From assembly GCF_002201535.1 (NCBI RefSeq), contig NZ_NIWW01000006.1:124001-188000 (forward strand): a DNA stretch of 64,000 bases. Reading direction: 5' to 3'. The first letter of the stretch is position 1; each line of letters opens with the position of its first letter. The notes beneath the pieces are model-generated. The model was not told the DNA's origin, ran no database searches, and saw nothing but the letters and a program-made list of their open reading frames with translations. Positions 19,525-27,045 of the stretch are shown here, piece by piece. Origin of the DNA: Lacimicrobium sp. SS2-24 (GTDB taxonomy: Bacteria > Pseudomonadota > Gammaproteobacteria > Enterobacterales > Alteromonadaceae). A program made the position numbers and the translations under genes.

Positions 19525-19992
19525 ATGAAAGGTAATGCAAAAATCATTGATGCACTGAACCGGCTGTTAGCCAACGAGCTTACCGCCATGGATCAGTATT
19601 TCATCCACTCGCGCATGTATCAGGACTGGGGTCTGAACAAGCTCTATGAACGTATTGATCATGAGTTCAACGATGAGAAAGATCATGCCAGTGCCTTGAT
19701 TGAACGTATTCTGTTTCTCGAAGGAACGCCGGATATGGCCACTCGGGAAAAGATTGCCGTAGGCAAAGACGTGCCAGCCATGCTTAAAAACGATCTGGAT
19801 TTGGAATACGGTGTACAAAAGCTGCTTAAAGACACCATCAAGCTGTGTGAAAAAGAGCAGGATTATGTCAGCCGCGATATGCTTACCACGCTGCTCAAAG
19901 ACACCGAAGACGATCATGCCTATTGGCTTGAACAGCAATTACGCCTGATCACCTTATTGGGCTTACCCAACTACCTGCAATCGCAACTTTAG
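19525..19992 (+). CDS. bfr: Bacterioferritin (ferroxidase type lacking the heme-ligand Met52)
   Basis: This 155-residue ferritin-like four-helix protein stores iron as a 24-subunit shell. The di-iron ferroxidase ligands Glu18, Glu51, His54, Glu in DLEYG (position 94) and EDDH (Glu127/His130 equivalents) are all present. Residue 52, the axial heme ligand Met in E. coli Bfr, is Lys here (DEKDH). Such subunits occur in two-gene bacterioferritins, where the partner subunit carries the Met. No second bfr is adjacent. A strong terminator follows. Confidence 0.93.
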   Translation: MKGNAKIIDALNRLLANELTAMDQYFIHSRMYQDWGLNKLYERIDHEFNDEKDHASALIERILFLEGTPDMATREKIAVGKDVPAMLKNDLDLEYGVQKLLKDTIKLCEKEQDYVSRDMLTTLLKDTEDDHAYWLEQQLRLITLLGLPNYLQSQL

Positions 19993-20017
19993 TGTTGCGA
20001 CCTTCGAGGTAAACATC

Positions 20018-20043
20018 AAAAGGGCTCCAGATGGAGCCCTTTT
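20018..20043. terminator. Bidirectional terminator after bacterioferritin
   Basis: AAAAGGGCTCC and GGAGCCCTTTT form a perfect 11-bp stem with a four-base loop, with A and T runs at the base. It serves bfr and the convergent DJ-1/PfpI gene. Confidence 0.9.
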
Positions 20044-20098
20044 ACGTTGCAGCTATCCGCAACCCCATAATATGTCTGACAGATGCACTGCCTGATTC

Positions 20099-20782
20099 TT
20101 ACCTACCCTGCAACTGCGCAAGCAAGGCTTTGGCCGTCTCCGCCGATGAAGCCGGGTTCTGGCCGGTGATCAGGCGCCCATCTATCTGCACAAAACTGCT
20201 CCAATCATCACCTTTTGTATAATTCGCGCCCAGTGCCTGGAGTCGGTCTTCCAGCAGAAAAGGAACCACCTCGGTCAACTGCACGGCCTCTTCTTCACTG
20301 TTAGAAAAACCGGTCACTGCCTTTCCCTTCACCAGGGCTACGCCCTGGCTGTTTTTCACTTCGCTCAATACCGCCGGGGCATGGCACACGGCTGCCAGGG
20401 GTTTGTCGCTCTGTAGGGTATTAGTGATCAGGGCAATAGAATCGGCATCATGAGTCAGATCCCACAAAGGCCCGTGCCCGCCGGGATAAAACACACCATC
20501 GAAGTCGGCAGCATTGATGTCACTAAGTTTTTGGGTGGCGGCCAGATGTTGCTGCGCCTGGCTGTCCTGGTCAAAGCGCCGGGTCGCCTCCGTCTGAAAG
20601 TCCTCGCCCTCACTGTTCGGGTCAAGCGGCGGCTGGCCGCCTTTAGGCGAGGCTAATGTGACCTCGGCTCCGGCATCCTTAAACACATAATAGGGACTGG
20701 CAAACTCTTCCAGCCAGAAGCCGGTCTTTTCACCGGTGTCACCCAGTTTGTCATGTGATGTCAGCACCATGAGTATTTTCAT
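20099..20782 (-). CDS. Type 1 glutamine amidotransferase-like protein (DJ-1/PfpI, Hsp31-like)
   Basis: This 227-residue protein has the DJ-1/PfpI fold. The nucleophile elbow cysteine is in AAVCHAPAVL near residue 132, preceded by YPGGHGPLWDL. This pattern is typical of Hsp31/YDR533C-like glyoxalase III or chaperone enzymes, which detoxify methylglyoxal. The ATG at 20782 follows AGGGAGA at a proper distance. The gene stands alone between convergent bfr and an upstream AraC-type regulator on the same strand. Confidence 0.88.
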   Translation of the reverse strand: MKILMVLTSHDKLGDTGEKTGFWLEEFASPYYVFKDAGAEVTLASPKGGQPPLDPNSEGEDFQTEATRRFDQDSQAQQHLAATQKLSDINAADFDGVFYPGGHGPLWDLTHDADSIALITNTLQSDKPLAAVCHAPAVLSEVKNSQGVALVKGKAVTGFSNSEEEAVQLTEVVPFLLEDRLQALGANYTKGDDWSSFVQIDGRLITGQNPASSAETAKALLAQLQGR

Positions 20783-20920
20783 TTTTTCTCCCTGTCGCAC
20801 GCATCAGCAGTGGTGAATCACACCCACAACACCGATACAGTTGGTGAATTGATCATTGGCTTACGTGGTGTGTATTGTCAGAAATGGGGATTTTAGATCA
20901 CACATCAAGAGGGAATGAGC

Positions 20921-21019
20921 ATGGAAAGGTACTCTAATCGTCATATTGGCGTATCGTATCGCGCCGTGAGCGGCCTGGACCATTTCACATTGGCATTGGC
21001 ACAGTGCCTGACTGTGTAA
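20921..21019 (+). CDS. Possible 32-residue small ORF, uncertain
   Basis: In the 240-base gap between the DJ-1/PfpI gene and the AraC regulator, an ATG preceded by AAGAGGG at 7-base spacing opens a 32-residue frame (MERYSNRHIGVSY...). No similarity is recognised and the frame is short enough to occur by chance. It is recorded only because its ribosome binding site is better than average. Confidence 0.15.
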   Translation: MERYSNRHIGVSYRAVSGLDHFTLALAQCLTV

Positions 21020-21026
21020 CACACTA

Positions 21027-22106
21027 TCAGGCCAACGATCCGGACTCTCCGGTTTTATCGGTATAGGTCAATCGATATTGATTCGGGGTTTGCCCATATT
21101 CGGACTTAAAGGCCCGGGTAAACGGCCCAACAGACGCGAAGCCACTTTCTAAACCAATCACCACAATCGGCCAATGTTGATTGGCCGGGTCTTCCAATAA
21201 ACCTCTGGCGTACTCGACCCGCAGACGGTTCACATAATGATTAAAGTTTTGTGCATTAAGTTGCTCACGCATCACCCGGCTTACCCGATACTCAGGTACA
21301 TCCAACAACCAGGCAAGATCGCTGACACGCAGATTAGGCTTGAGAAAATGCTGTTGCTGTTCCAGTCGACGGGTGATCTCCTGAGCTAACAGCACATCAT
21401 TTTCATCAAGGTCACTGCGATTTGTGTTCGCACTCGATTCAGGCTCTGAGGTGTGCATAGTTGAACGGCGCTGCCAGTATATTAACCACTGCGTCACTAA
21501 CATAAGTTGAATGGCGCAAATGGCAGCCATCATATTATGCAACGCCACCTCACCCTCACCTCCCTGGCCAATCAGCTTGACCACAACAGAACAGGTGATG
21601 ACCGCACCACAAAAACTGGCTAAGTACACTATCCGTTGCATTAACTCGGCGCCTTTAGACTGATGCAGTCCCCGACAGCCTTCCCAGGCACTTAACACTA
21701 TCAGTGTCGATGACGCCAGATTCATAAATTCTGACAACGCCAGCCTGAGGTCCTGTAAAAAGGCGTGGCTGATTTCCTGTTGTGACCACGACAGAGCATT
21801 AGAGAGCACGATCATCACACCGACTGCACCGGCAACAGCATAGTGTCGGGTGGTCAATCCTGCCTGCCCCCGGTGCAACGCTCTGGATACCAGCCAGTAA
21901 CCATTGCAGGTAGCAAAACCTCCCATCGCCAGCAGAAACTCATACTGCCCACCCACCTCAGCATTCAGGCGCGTCACAGCCACCATACTGATAGAGCCGC
22001 AAAACAGCGCAAATAAAAGATGAAGGGGTTGCTTATTCTTCACACCCAGCTGCGCCAGAAGTAAGCCTAAACCAATGAGTAATTGCAATGTATAAAGCTG
22101 AGTCAT
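21027..22106 (-). CDS. AraC-family regulator with N-terminal membrane domain
   Basis: This 359-residue protein has about six to seven hydrophobic helices in residues 1-215 and an AraC-type double helix-turn-helix at the C-terminus (about 245-350, with VIGLESGFASVGPFTRAFKSEYGQTPNQYR). Membrane-bound AraC regulators of this layout are common in Alteromonadales and are thought to sense membrane or periplasmic signals. It is divergent from the DUF2306 membrane protein gene, which is the most likely target. Confidence 0.85.
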   Translation of the reverse strand: MTQLYTLQLLIGLGLLLAQLGVKNKQPLHLLFALFCGSISMVAVTRLNAEVGGQYEFLLAMGGFATCNGYWLVSRALHRGQAGLTTRHYAVAGAVGVMIVLSNALSWSQQEISHAFLQDLRLALSEFMNLASSTLIVLSAWEGCRGLHQSKGAELMQRIVYLASFCGAVITCSVVVKLIGQGGEGEVALHNMMAAICAIQLMLVTQWLIYWQRRSTMHTSEPESSANTNRSDLDENDVLLAQEITRRLEQQQHFLKPNLRVSDLAWLLDVPEYRVSRVMREQLNAQNFNHYVNRLRVEYARGLLEDPANQHWPIVVIGLESGFASVGPFTRAFKSEYGQTPNQYRLTYTDKTGESGSLA

Positions 22107-22338
22107 ACGAACACGCTGTTAACCCCCGAGAGAATGAACCGAGTTTAAGCCCCCTTGTGGGTATTACGCAAAAGGTGAATGTAAGCGACTGTGTCAGATT
22201 TTCATGCGCCGAATTTCAAATCTGGCGCGATGCCGTGCGCTAAAAGCCGGATCATCTGGTTGATTTTTGGCGTTCGGAGGGAAGAGCCTTCCGGACCTGT
22301 TTTTTCATAACCCAAGCGTCACCATGAGGAACCTCGCT

Positions 22339-23160
22339 ATGCAGAACACCCTGTCACCGGCCTTATCACGCCCGATTGACTGGCTATCACTCAGTGCAAA
22401 ATGCTGGTACGTCACCACATTTATCGGACAGAGCTTATTTGTCCTCTACATTTTTGGGTATTTTGGTATCAGGTTTTTCGCCGATGGAGTAGACGGTTTC
22501 GCCGGAACCCATCTCCCCAACGGCTTTATTCAGGGCGATGGTACGGGTAATACAGCACTGGCGGCGCACATCCTGATTGCCGCATTGATCATTTCAGCGG
22601 GTCTGATACAACTGCTTCCCAATATACGTAAAGCAGCACCCCGACTGCATCGTTACAGTGGCTGGTTTTACATGCTGTCTTCGATTGTGGTCAGTCTCGC
22701 AGGTATGTACCTAGTTTGGTCAAGAGATCGCATTATCGGCTCTTTTGCCCAGGATATCGGTGTGACCGGCAGCGGCGTCCTGGTCATTGTCTTTGTGTGC
22801 GCCTCACTCTATTTCGCCATCAAGCGTAATATCGCTGCTCACCGCCGCTGGGCGCTACGTTTATTTATGGTTGTCAGTGCTGTCTGGTTCCTGCGTCTGA
22901 TGATTTTTGGCTGGCTGATTCTCACTGGCGGCGTCGGCATTGACATGCGCACCTTCTCCGGTCCTTTCCTGATCATAGTGGGATTCGCGCAGTATCTGGT
23001 GCCTCTGGCAATACTGGAGATTTATTTCCGGGCGCAACAAAGTGCTTCTTCGATTACCCGCAACAGCACAGCGGCGCTGGTGTTGCTTTCAACCCTCGCC
23101 ATGGCCGTGGGCTTGTTTGCCATTACACAGGCTGCCTGGCTGCCCCGAATCGGACAATAA
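22339..23160 (+). CDS. DUF2306 membrane protein
   Basis: This is a 273-residue integral membrane protein with about seven helices. Conserved-looking histidines occur in AHILIAALI, RLHRYSGW and AAHRRWALRLF, as in DUF2306 proteins, which suggests a heme or metal site. The ATG at 22339 is preferred because GAGGA lies eight bases upstream; an in-frame ATG at 22324 is the alternative. It is divergent from the membrane AraC regulator and is followed by a strong terminator. Function is unknown. Confidence 0.75.
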   Translation: MQNTLSPALSRPIDWLSLSAKCWYVTTFIGQSLFVLYIFGYFGIRFFADGVDGFAGTHLPNGFIQGDGTGNTALAAHILIAALIISAGLIQLLPNIRKAAPRLHRYSGWFYMLSSIVVSLAGMYLVWSRDRIIGSFAQDIGVTGSGVLVIVFVCASLYFAIKRNIAAHRRWALRLFMVVSAVWFLRLMIFGWLILTGGVGIDMRTFSGPFLIIVGFAQYLVPLAILEIYFRAQQSASSITRNSTAALVLLSTLAMAVGLFAITQAAWLPRIGQ

Positions 23161-23180
23161 TCACGCCGCCACAGGCATTA

Positions 23181-23204
23181 AAAAGGGGCCTCGGGCCCCT
23201 TTTT
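23181..23204. terminator. Terminator after the DUF2306 gene
   Basis: GGGGCC and GGCCCC pair around a TCG loop, extended by AAAA/TTTT and followed by a T tract. It also lies just beyond the stop codon of the convergent puuA-like gene. Confidence 0.9.
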
Positions 23205-23209
23205 TACCA

Positions 23210-24544
23210 TTACACTCCCAGTAACAAAAACTCTCGCTCCCAGGAACTGATCACCTCATTAAAGGCTTCATATTCGGTACGCTTCACCGCACTGAAGGCC
23301 CGCGAGAAATTCTCGCCCATTACTTCTCGTAACGGCTCACAACTGTCCAGCAGACGAAGAGATTCTTCCAGGGTACGGGATATTTCAATTTTACCGGTAT
23401 AGGCGTTGCCCTCATTCGCCGCATCGGGCTGCAGTTTTTCCTGCATCCCCAGATAACCACAGGCCAGTGTGGCCGCAAAGGCCAGATAAGGGTTAGCATC
23501 GGAGCCCGGTAGGCGGTTTTCCACACGGAATCCCTCTGGTTCACTGTCAGGCACACGCAATCCGGTTGTGCGGTTATCATAGCCCCAGTCAAAGTTAATG
23601 GGCGCCGAGATATCCGGCGCAAAGCGACGGTAAGAGTTCACATTCGGGGCGAAGAAGCACAATGCGCTGGGCCCGTATTTTTGCAATCCGGCGATATAAT
23701 TGAAGAAAAGTGGTGAATACTTGCCTTCTTTATTGGCAAACGCATTTTTACCGGTTTTCATGTCCACCAGACTCTGGTGAATATGCATGGAACTACCTGG
23801 CTCACTGCGCATGGGTTTTGCCATAAAGGTGGCATAGACCCCATTACTAAAAGCAATTTCGCGCAGCACGCGCTTAAACAAAAAGACTTCATCCGCCAGT
23901 TTCAGTGGGTCACCATGAAGAAAGTTCACTTCAAATTGCGCCGCACCCGACTCATGGATCAGGGTATCGATGCCCAGCTCCATTTTCTCGCAGTAGTCAT
24001 ACATCTGATCGACAATACGCTCAAACTCATTAACCGCATCAATACTGTAGCTCTGCCTGGCTGACTCGCGCCGACCCGAACGCCCCACGGGCGGGGTCAG
24101 CTCGTAGTCCGGATCGGTGTTCTGTGCCACCAGATAAAACTCAACTTCCGGTGCCAGCACCGGCTTGAGGTTTTTGGTTTCATACATCGAGAGTATTTTT
24201 TTCAGCACGTTACGGGTGGCCAACGGGTGAGGCTGACCACTGGCAAGGTAGCAGTCATGGATCAACAGCGCCGTGCGTTCATCGGCCCAGGGCACTTCAC
24301 GGGCAGTGGACAGATCCGGCTCCAGGAACATGTCACTGTCGGTCTCACTGACAATGTCATAGTGTTCATTGGTGTATTCACCCGTCACCGTCTGAATCAG
24401 GATGCTTTCGGGCAACCGGCTCTCCTGTTTTATAAACTTCTTCGCCGGGATAAATTTACCCCGGGCATTGCCTGTCATATCCGGCACCAGGCATTCCACT
24501 TCGGTAATGCGCCTGTTATTCAGCCACTTTTTTACGTCTTCCAT
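23210..24544 (-). CDS. puuA: Glutamine synthetase-family ligase, probable gamma-glutamylputrescine synthetase (copy 1)
   Basis: This 444-residue protein has the glutamine synthetase fold with the ATP/metal motifs around FYLVAQ, ANVNSYRRF and RVENRLPGSDANPYLA. In polyamine clusters such proteins ligate glutamate to putrescine or other amines using ATP, the first step of the Puu pathway. It is shorter than E. coli PuuA and has no adenylation site of GlnA type. It is divergent from a puuB-like gene with a palindrome between, and a second homologue lies at 31753-33102. Confidence 0.85.
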   Translation of the reverse strand: MEDVKKWLNNRRITEVECLVPDMTGNARGKFIPAKKFIKQESRLPESILIQTVTGEYTNEHYDIVSETDSDMFLEPDLSTAREVPWADERTALLIHDCYLASGQPHPLATRNVLKKILSMYETKNLKPVLAPEVEFYLVAQNTDPDYELTPPVGRSGRRESARQSYSIDAVNEFERIVDQMYDYCEKMELGIDTLIHESGAAQFEVNFLHGDPLKLADEVFLFKRVLREIAFSNGVYATFMAKPMRSEPGSSMHIHQSLVDMKTGKNAFANKEGKYSPLFFNYIAGLQKYGPSALCFFAPNVNSYRRFAPDISAPINFDWGYDNRTTGLRVPDSEPEGFRVENRLPGSDANPYLAFAATLACGYLGMQEKLQPDAANEGNAYTGKIEISRTLEESLRLLDSCEPLREVMGENFSRAFSAVKRTEYEAFNEVISSWEREFLLLGV

Positions 24545-24636
24545 ATTTCACCTGTTGTTGTATCGGCATGGCAACACTTTGCAACCTCTGTTGAAGGTTC
24601 CAAAGGGTTGCCGGACACCTGTGTTAAAATTCTATT

Positions 24637-24652
24637 TCGAATTATTATTCGA
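24637..24652. promoter_or_regulatory. Perfect palindrome between puuA copy 1 and puuB copy 1 (candidate TetR operator)
   Basis: TCGAAT-TATT-ATTCGA is a perfect 16-base palindrome in the divergent promoter region. The TetR regulator encoded directly behind puuB copy 1 is the natural candidate to bind it. Confidence 0.55.
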
Positions 24653-24765
24653 TATGCTAGAGTAAATTTAACCATTTAACAATATCTTATTAACCTGAAT
24701 TTTGCTCAAAACCTGAAGAAACAGAGCTAAACAACAGAATAAGACAAACATGCCAGGGCGCCGAT

Positions 24766-26055
24766 ATGCAAAAACACACGGACTCACAGCAGTATTACCA
24801 GCAAACCTGTAACCAGTCGCTGAGTTGTCCCACCTTCAGCGGTGAAAAAGAGGTTGACCTGTGTATTATCGGTGGCGGCCTCACCGGTATCTCCACCGCT
24901 TATCATAGTGCCAAGTCGGGGCTGGATTGCGTACTGCTGGAAGCCGAAACCATTGGATTTGGCGCATCCGGACGTAACGGCGGTCAGGTCAGTCCCGGCC
25001 AACGCCTGGATCAGGCCACCCTGGAAGCGAAAGTGGGAACAGCGCAGGCCAGACATCTGTGGCAACTGGCCCTGGACTCAGTAGATTTAGTGCGCGAGCT
25101 GATCGATACCTATCAGATCCCCTGTGATTTTACCCCCGGTATACTGCACACCGCCTTTAAGCCCAGCCATGCTCAGGAAATGCGTGAGAATGTGCAGTTA
25201 TTGCAATCCCGCTATGGCTATGAGGATTGTCGTTACATTGAGCGCGACGAACTCAGTGAAATGCTCGCCAGCTCCCGCTACCATGGCGGCGAACTGGACA
25301 TGCGGGCCGGTCACCTGCACCCGCTAAATTTCACGCTGGGACTTGCACTCCAGGCGCAAAAAGCCGGCGCCAGCCTGTATGAAAACAGCCGGGTACTGGA
25401 TATAAAGTCTGTGGGTGACAAGCTCAGCATTACAACAGCACAGGGTAAGATAACAACACGCAAGCTGGTATTAGGCTGCAATGGCTATCTGGGAAAACTG
25501 TTTCCCAAGGTGGCGGGTAAAATTATGCCCATCAATAATTTTATCGTTACCACTGCCCCCCTTGGCGAAGAACAGGCCAGGGCACTGATTCGCGATAACG
25601 TTGCGGTGGCCGATTCCAAGTTTGTGATTAACTATTTTCGCATGACGCCTGATCACCGACTGCTGTTTGGCGGCGGTGAGAATTATTCGTCGCGCTTTCC
25701 GGCCGATATTAAAAACTTTGTGCGCCCTTATATGCTGGAAATTTTCCCGCAGCTCGAGGATACCGAGCTGGAACATGGCTGGGGGGGTACACTGGCCATT
25801 ACCATGAATCGCATGCCCCATTTTCAGTGTCTTGACGAACGAATTTACGTTGCCCAGGGCTATTCGGGCCACGGCGTAGCGCTGGCGACCCTGGCGGGAA
25901 AACTCATTGACCAGTCCATCGCCGGCGATCCCAGCGGGTTCAATGCCATGGCAAGCTACCCTACCCCCACTTTTCCCGGCGGCACTCTGCTGCGCTACCC
26001 TGCACTGGTGGCAGGTATGCTGTATTATTCTCTTCGCGATAGATTCGGAAACTGA
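24766..26055 (+). CDS. puuB: FAD-dependent amine oxidoreductase, PuuB-like (copy 1)
   Basis: This 429-residue DAO-family flavoenzyme has the N-terminal FAD-binding motif CIIGGGLTGISTAYH and the GFGASGRNGGQV segment characteristic of PuuB-like gamma-glutamylputrescine oxidases. The C-terminal YSGHGVALATLAGKL is also conserved. It would oxidise the gamma-glutamylated amine made by the divergent ligase to an aldehyde, releasing ammonia and hydrogen peroxide. The TetR gene follows 7 bases later. A second copy lies at 42731-44008. Confidence 0.87.
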   Translation: MQKHTDSQQYYQQTCNQSLSCPTFSGEKEVDLCIIGGGLTGISTAYHSAKSGLDCVLLEAETIGFGASGRNGGQVSPGQRLDQATLEAKVGTAQARHLWQLALDSVDLVRELIDTYQIPCDFTPGILHTAFKPSHAQEMRENVQLLQSRYGYEDCRYIERDELSEMLASSRYHGGELDMRAGHLHPLNFTLGLALQAQKAGASLYENSRVLDIKSVGDKLSITTAQGKITTRKLVLGCNGYLGKLFPKVAGKIMPINNFIVTTAPLGEEQARALIRDNVAVADSKFVINYFRMTPDHRLLFGGGENYSSRFPADIKNFVRPYMLEIFPQLEDTELEHGWGGTLAITMNRMPHFQCLDERIYVAQGYSGHGVALATLAGKLIDQSIAGDPSGFNAMASYPTPTFPGGTLLRYPALVAGMLYYSLRDRFGN

Positions 26056-26062
26056 TGCCAGC

Positions 26063-26689
26063 ATGACAGACAAAAAAACCAGCCGAAAGCCACTGGGGCC
26101 GCGCAGCACTCCCATTCAGAAACGCTCTAAGGCACGGCGGGAGCAAATACTCGATGTGGCCGCCGGCTTGCTGGAAAAGCTCGGCAGCAACAGCCTCACC
26201 ACCATTCGCATCGCCGAAGAGGTGGGCATCTCGGTGGGTACCCTGTACCACTATTTTCCCAACAAGGAAGCCATACTCTATGCCATGGGGCAACACTGGC
26301 TGGAGCAAATGGCGGCTACGTTGCAATCCCCGGACAACCAGCCACAAGACATCGATGCCTTTGTGGAACACTTTGTAAAACAAATGCTCATGCTTTATCG
26401 CCAGCAAAAGGGGTTGCTGCATCTGGTGCAGGGCATGTTTGCCATTCCTCAGCTGATGCCACTGGATGAACAGCACGATGACCTGGTGATTGATTATGTG
26501 GCCAACACCCTGCCCGCTTTGGGTATCGATAAACCTAAAGCCGAACGACAGCGTATTGGCCGTTCGTTGCATGAAGTCAGCCATGCCTTATTGCTGGTGG
26601 TGGTCAATCAGAGCCCCAGGCGGGGCAACAATACCTTGGCCGAACTCAAGCTGTTGCTACGATCTTTGCTGAGCAGCCATCAGCGGTAA
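26063..26689 (+). CDS. TetR/AcrR-family transcriptional regulator
   Basis: This 208-residue regulator has an N-terminal TetR helix-turn-helix (about residues 24-68, including [26 protein letters not shown]). The ATG at 26063 follows the puuB copy 1 stop by 7 bases, so both are co-transcribed. The last codons (ending SSHQR) overlap, on the opposite strand, the truncated agmatinase tail at 26646-26851. This suggests tetR and an intact agmatinase gene were once convergent neighbours with overlapping ends. Confidence 0.9.
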   Translation: MTDKKTSRKPLGPRSTPIQKRSKARREQILDVAAGLLEKLGSNSLTTIRIAEEVGISVGTLYHYFPNKEAILYAMGQHWLEQMAATLQSPDNQPQDIDAFVEHFVKQMLMLYRQQKGLLHLVQGMFAIPQLMPLDEQHDDLVIDYVANTLPALGIDKPKAERQRIGRSLHEVSHALLLVVVNQSPRRGNNTLAELKLLLRSLLSSHQR

Positions 26690-26851
26690 GCAGATGTGGA
26701 TTGTGCTGGCACGCCAGCAGGTAGAGCCTGTCTGTCATCATGGTGGCGGCCAGTAAACTGGTGCTCTGGCTCTGATCATAGGGCGGGCTGACTTCCACCA
26801 AATCCATGCCTACCCAGTTTATTCCCTGACGCTTTCGCAACAGCGCCAGTA
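26646..26851 (-). pseudogene. Truncated 3' end of an agmatinase-family gene (relic 1)
   Basis: On the minus strand this encodes the last 68 residues of a SpeB-like protein, with [24 protein letters not shown] and an in-frame stop. It matches the tail of the intact gene at 30765-31712 without indels over about 185 bases. The upstream two-thirds is missing; homology stops at 26851 and is replaced by a junction sequence shared with relic 2. Its 3' end overlaps the tetR end, so this is probably the original chromosomal position of the agmatinase terminus. Confidence 0.85.
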
Positions 26852-26889
26852 GCATAGTGGCAAAAAAACAAGACCTGACCCCATGTTCC
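26852..26889. repeat. Junction repeat, copy 1
   Basis: The plus strand reads ATAGTGGCAAAAAAACAAG, then ACCTGACCCCATGTTCC. The same sequence, with one A fewer, occurs at 29592-29628 directly next to the other agmatinase relic. The reverse complement begins GGGGTCAGGTCTTG, which from memory resembles scars seen beside single-strand (Y1/RAYT-type) transposase elements in gammaproteobacteria; this identification is tentative. Confidence 0.6.
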
Positions 26890-27045
26890 TTCCCTGTCTG
26901 GTCGGCGAGTTTGTTAACGAACATCTAAAGGCTACTGTGACCGTTAAGTGGTTCATGACGCTTTACCCCATTTCCTGGGACTTAAAAGTGCGCTTCCTAA
27001 TAACTATCCTATATTTAGCGTATCGCTGTTATTTTGATCTGTTGT

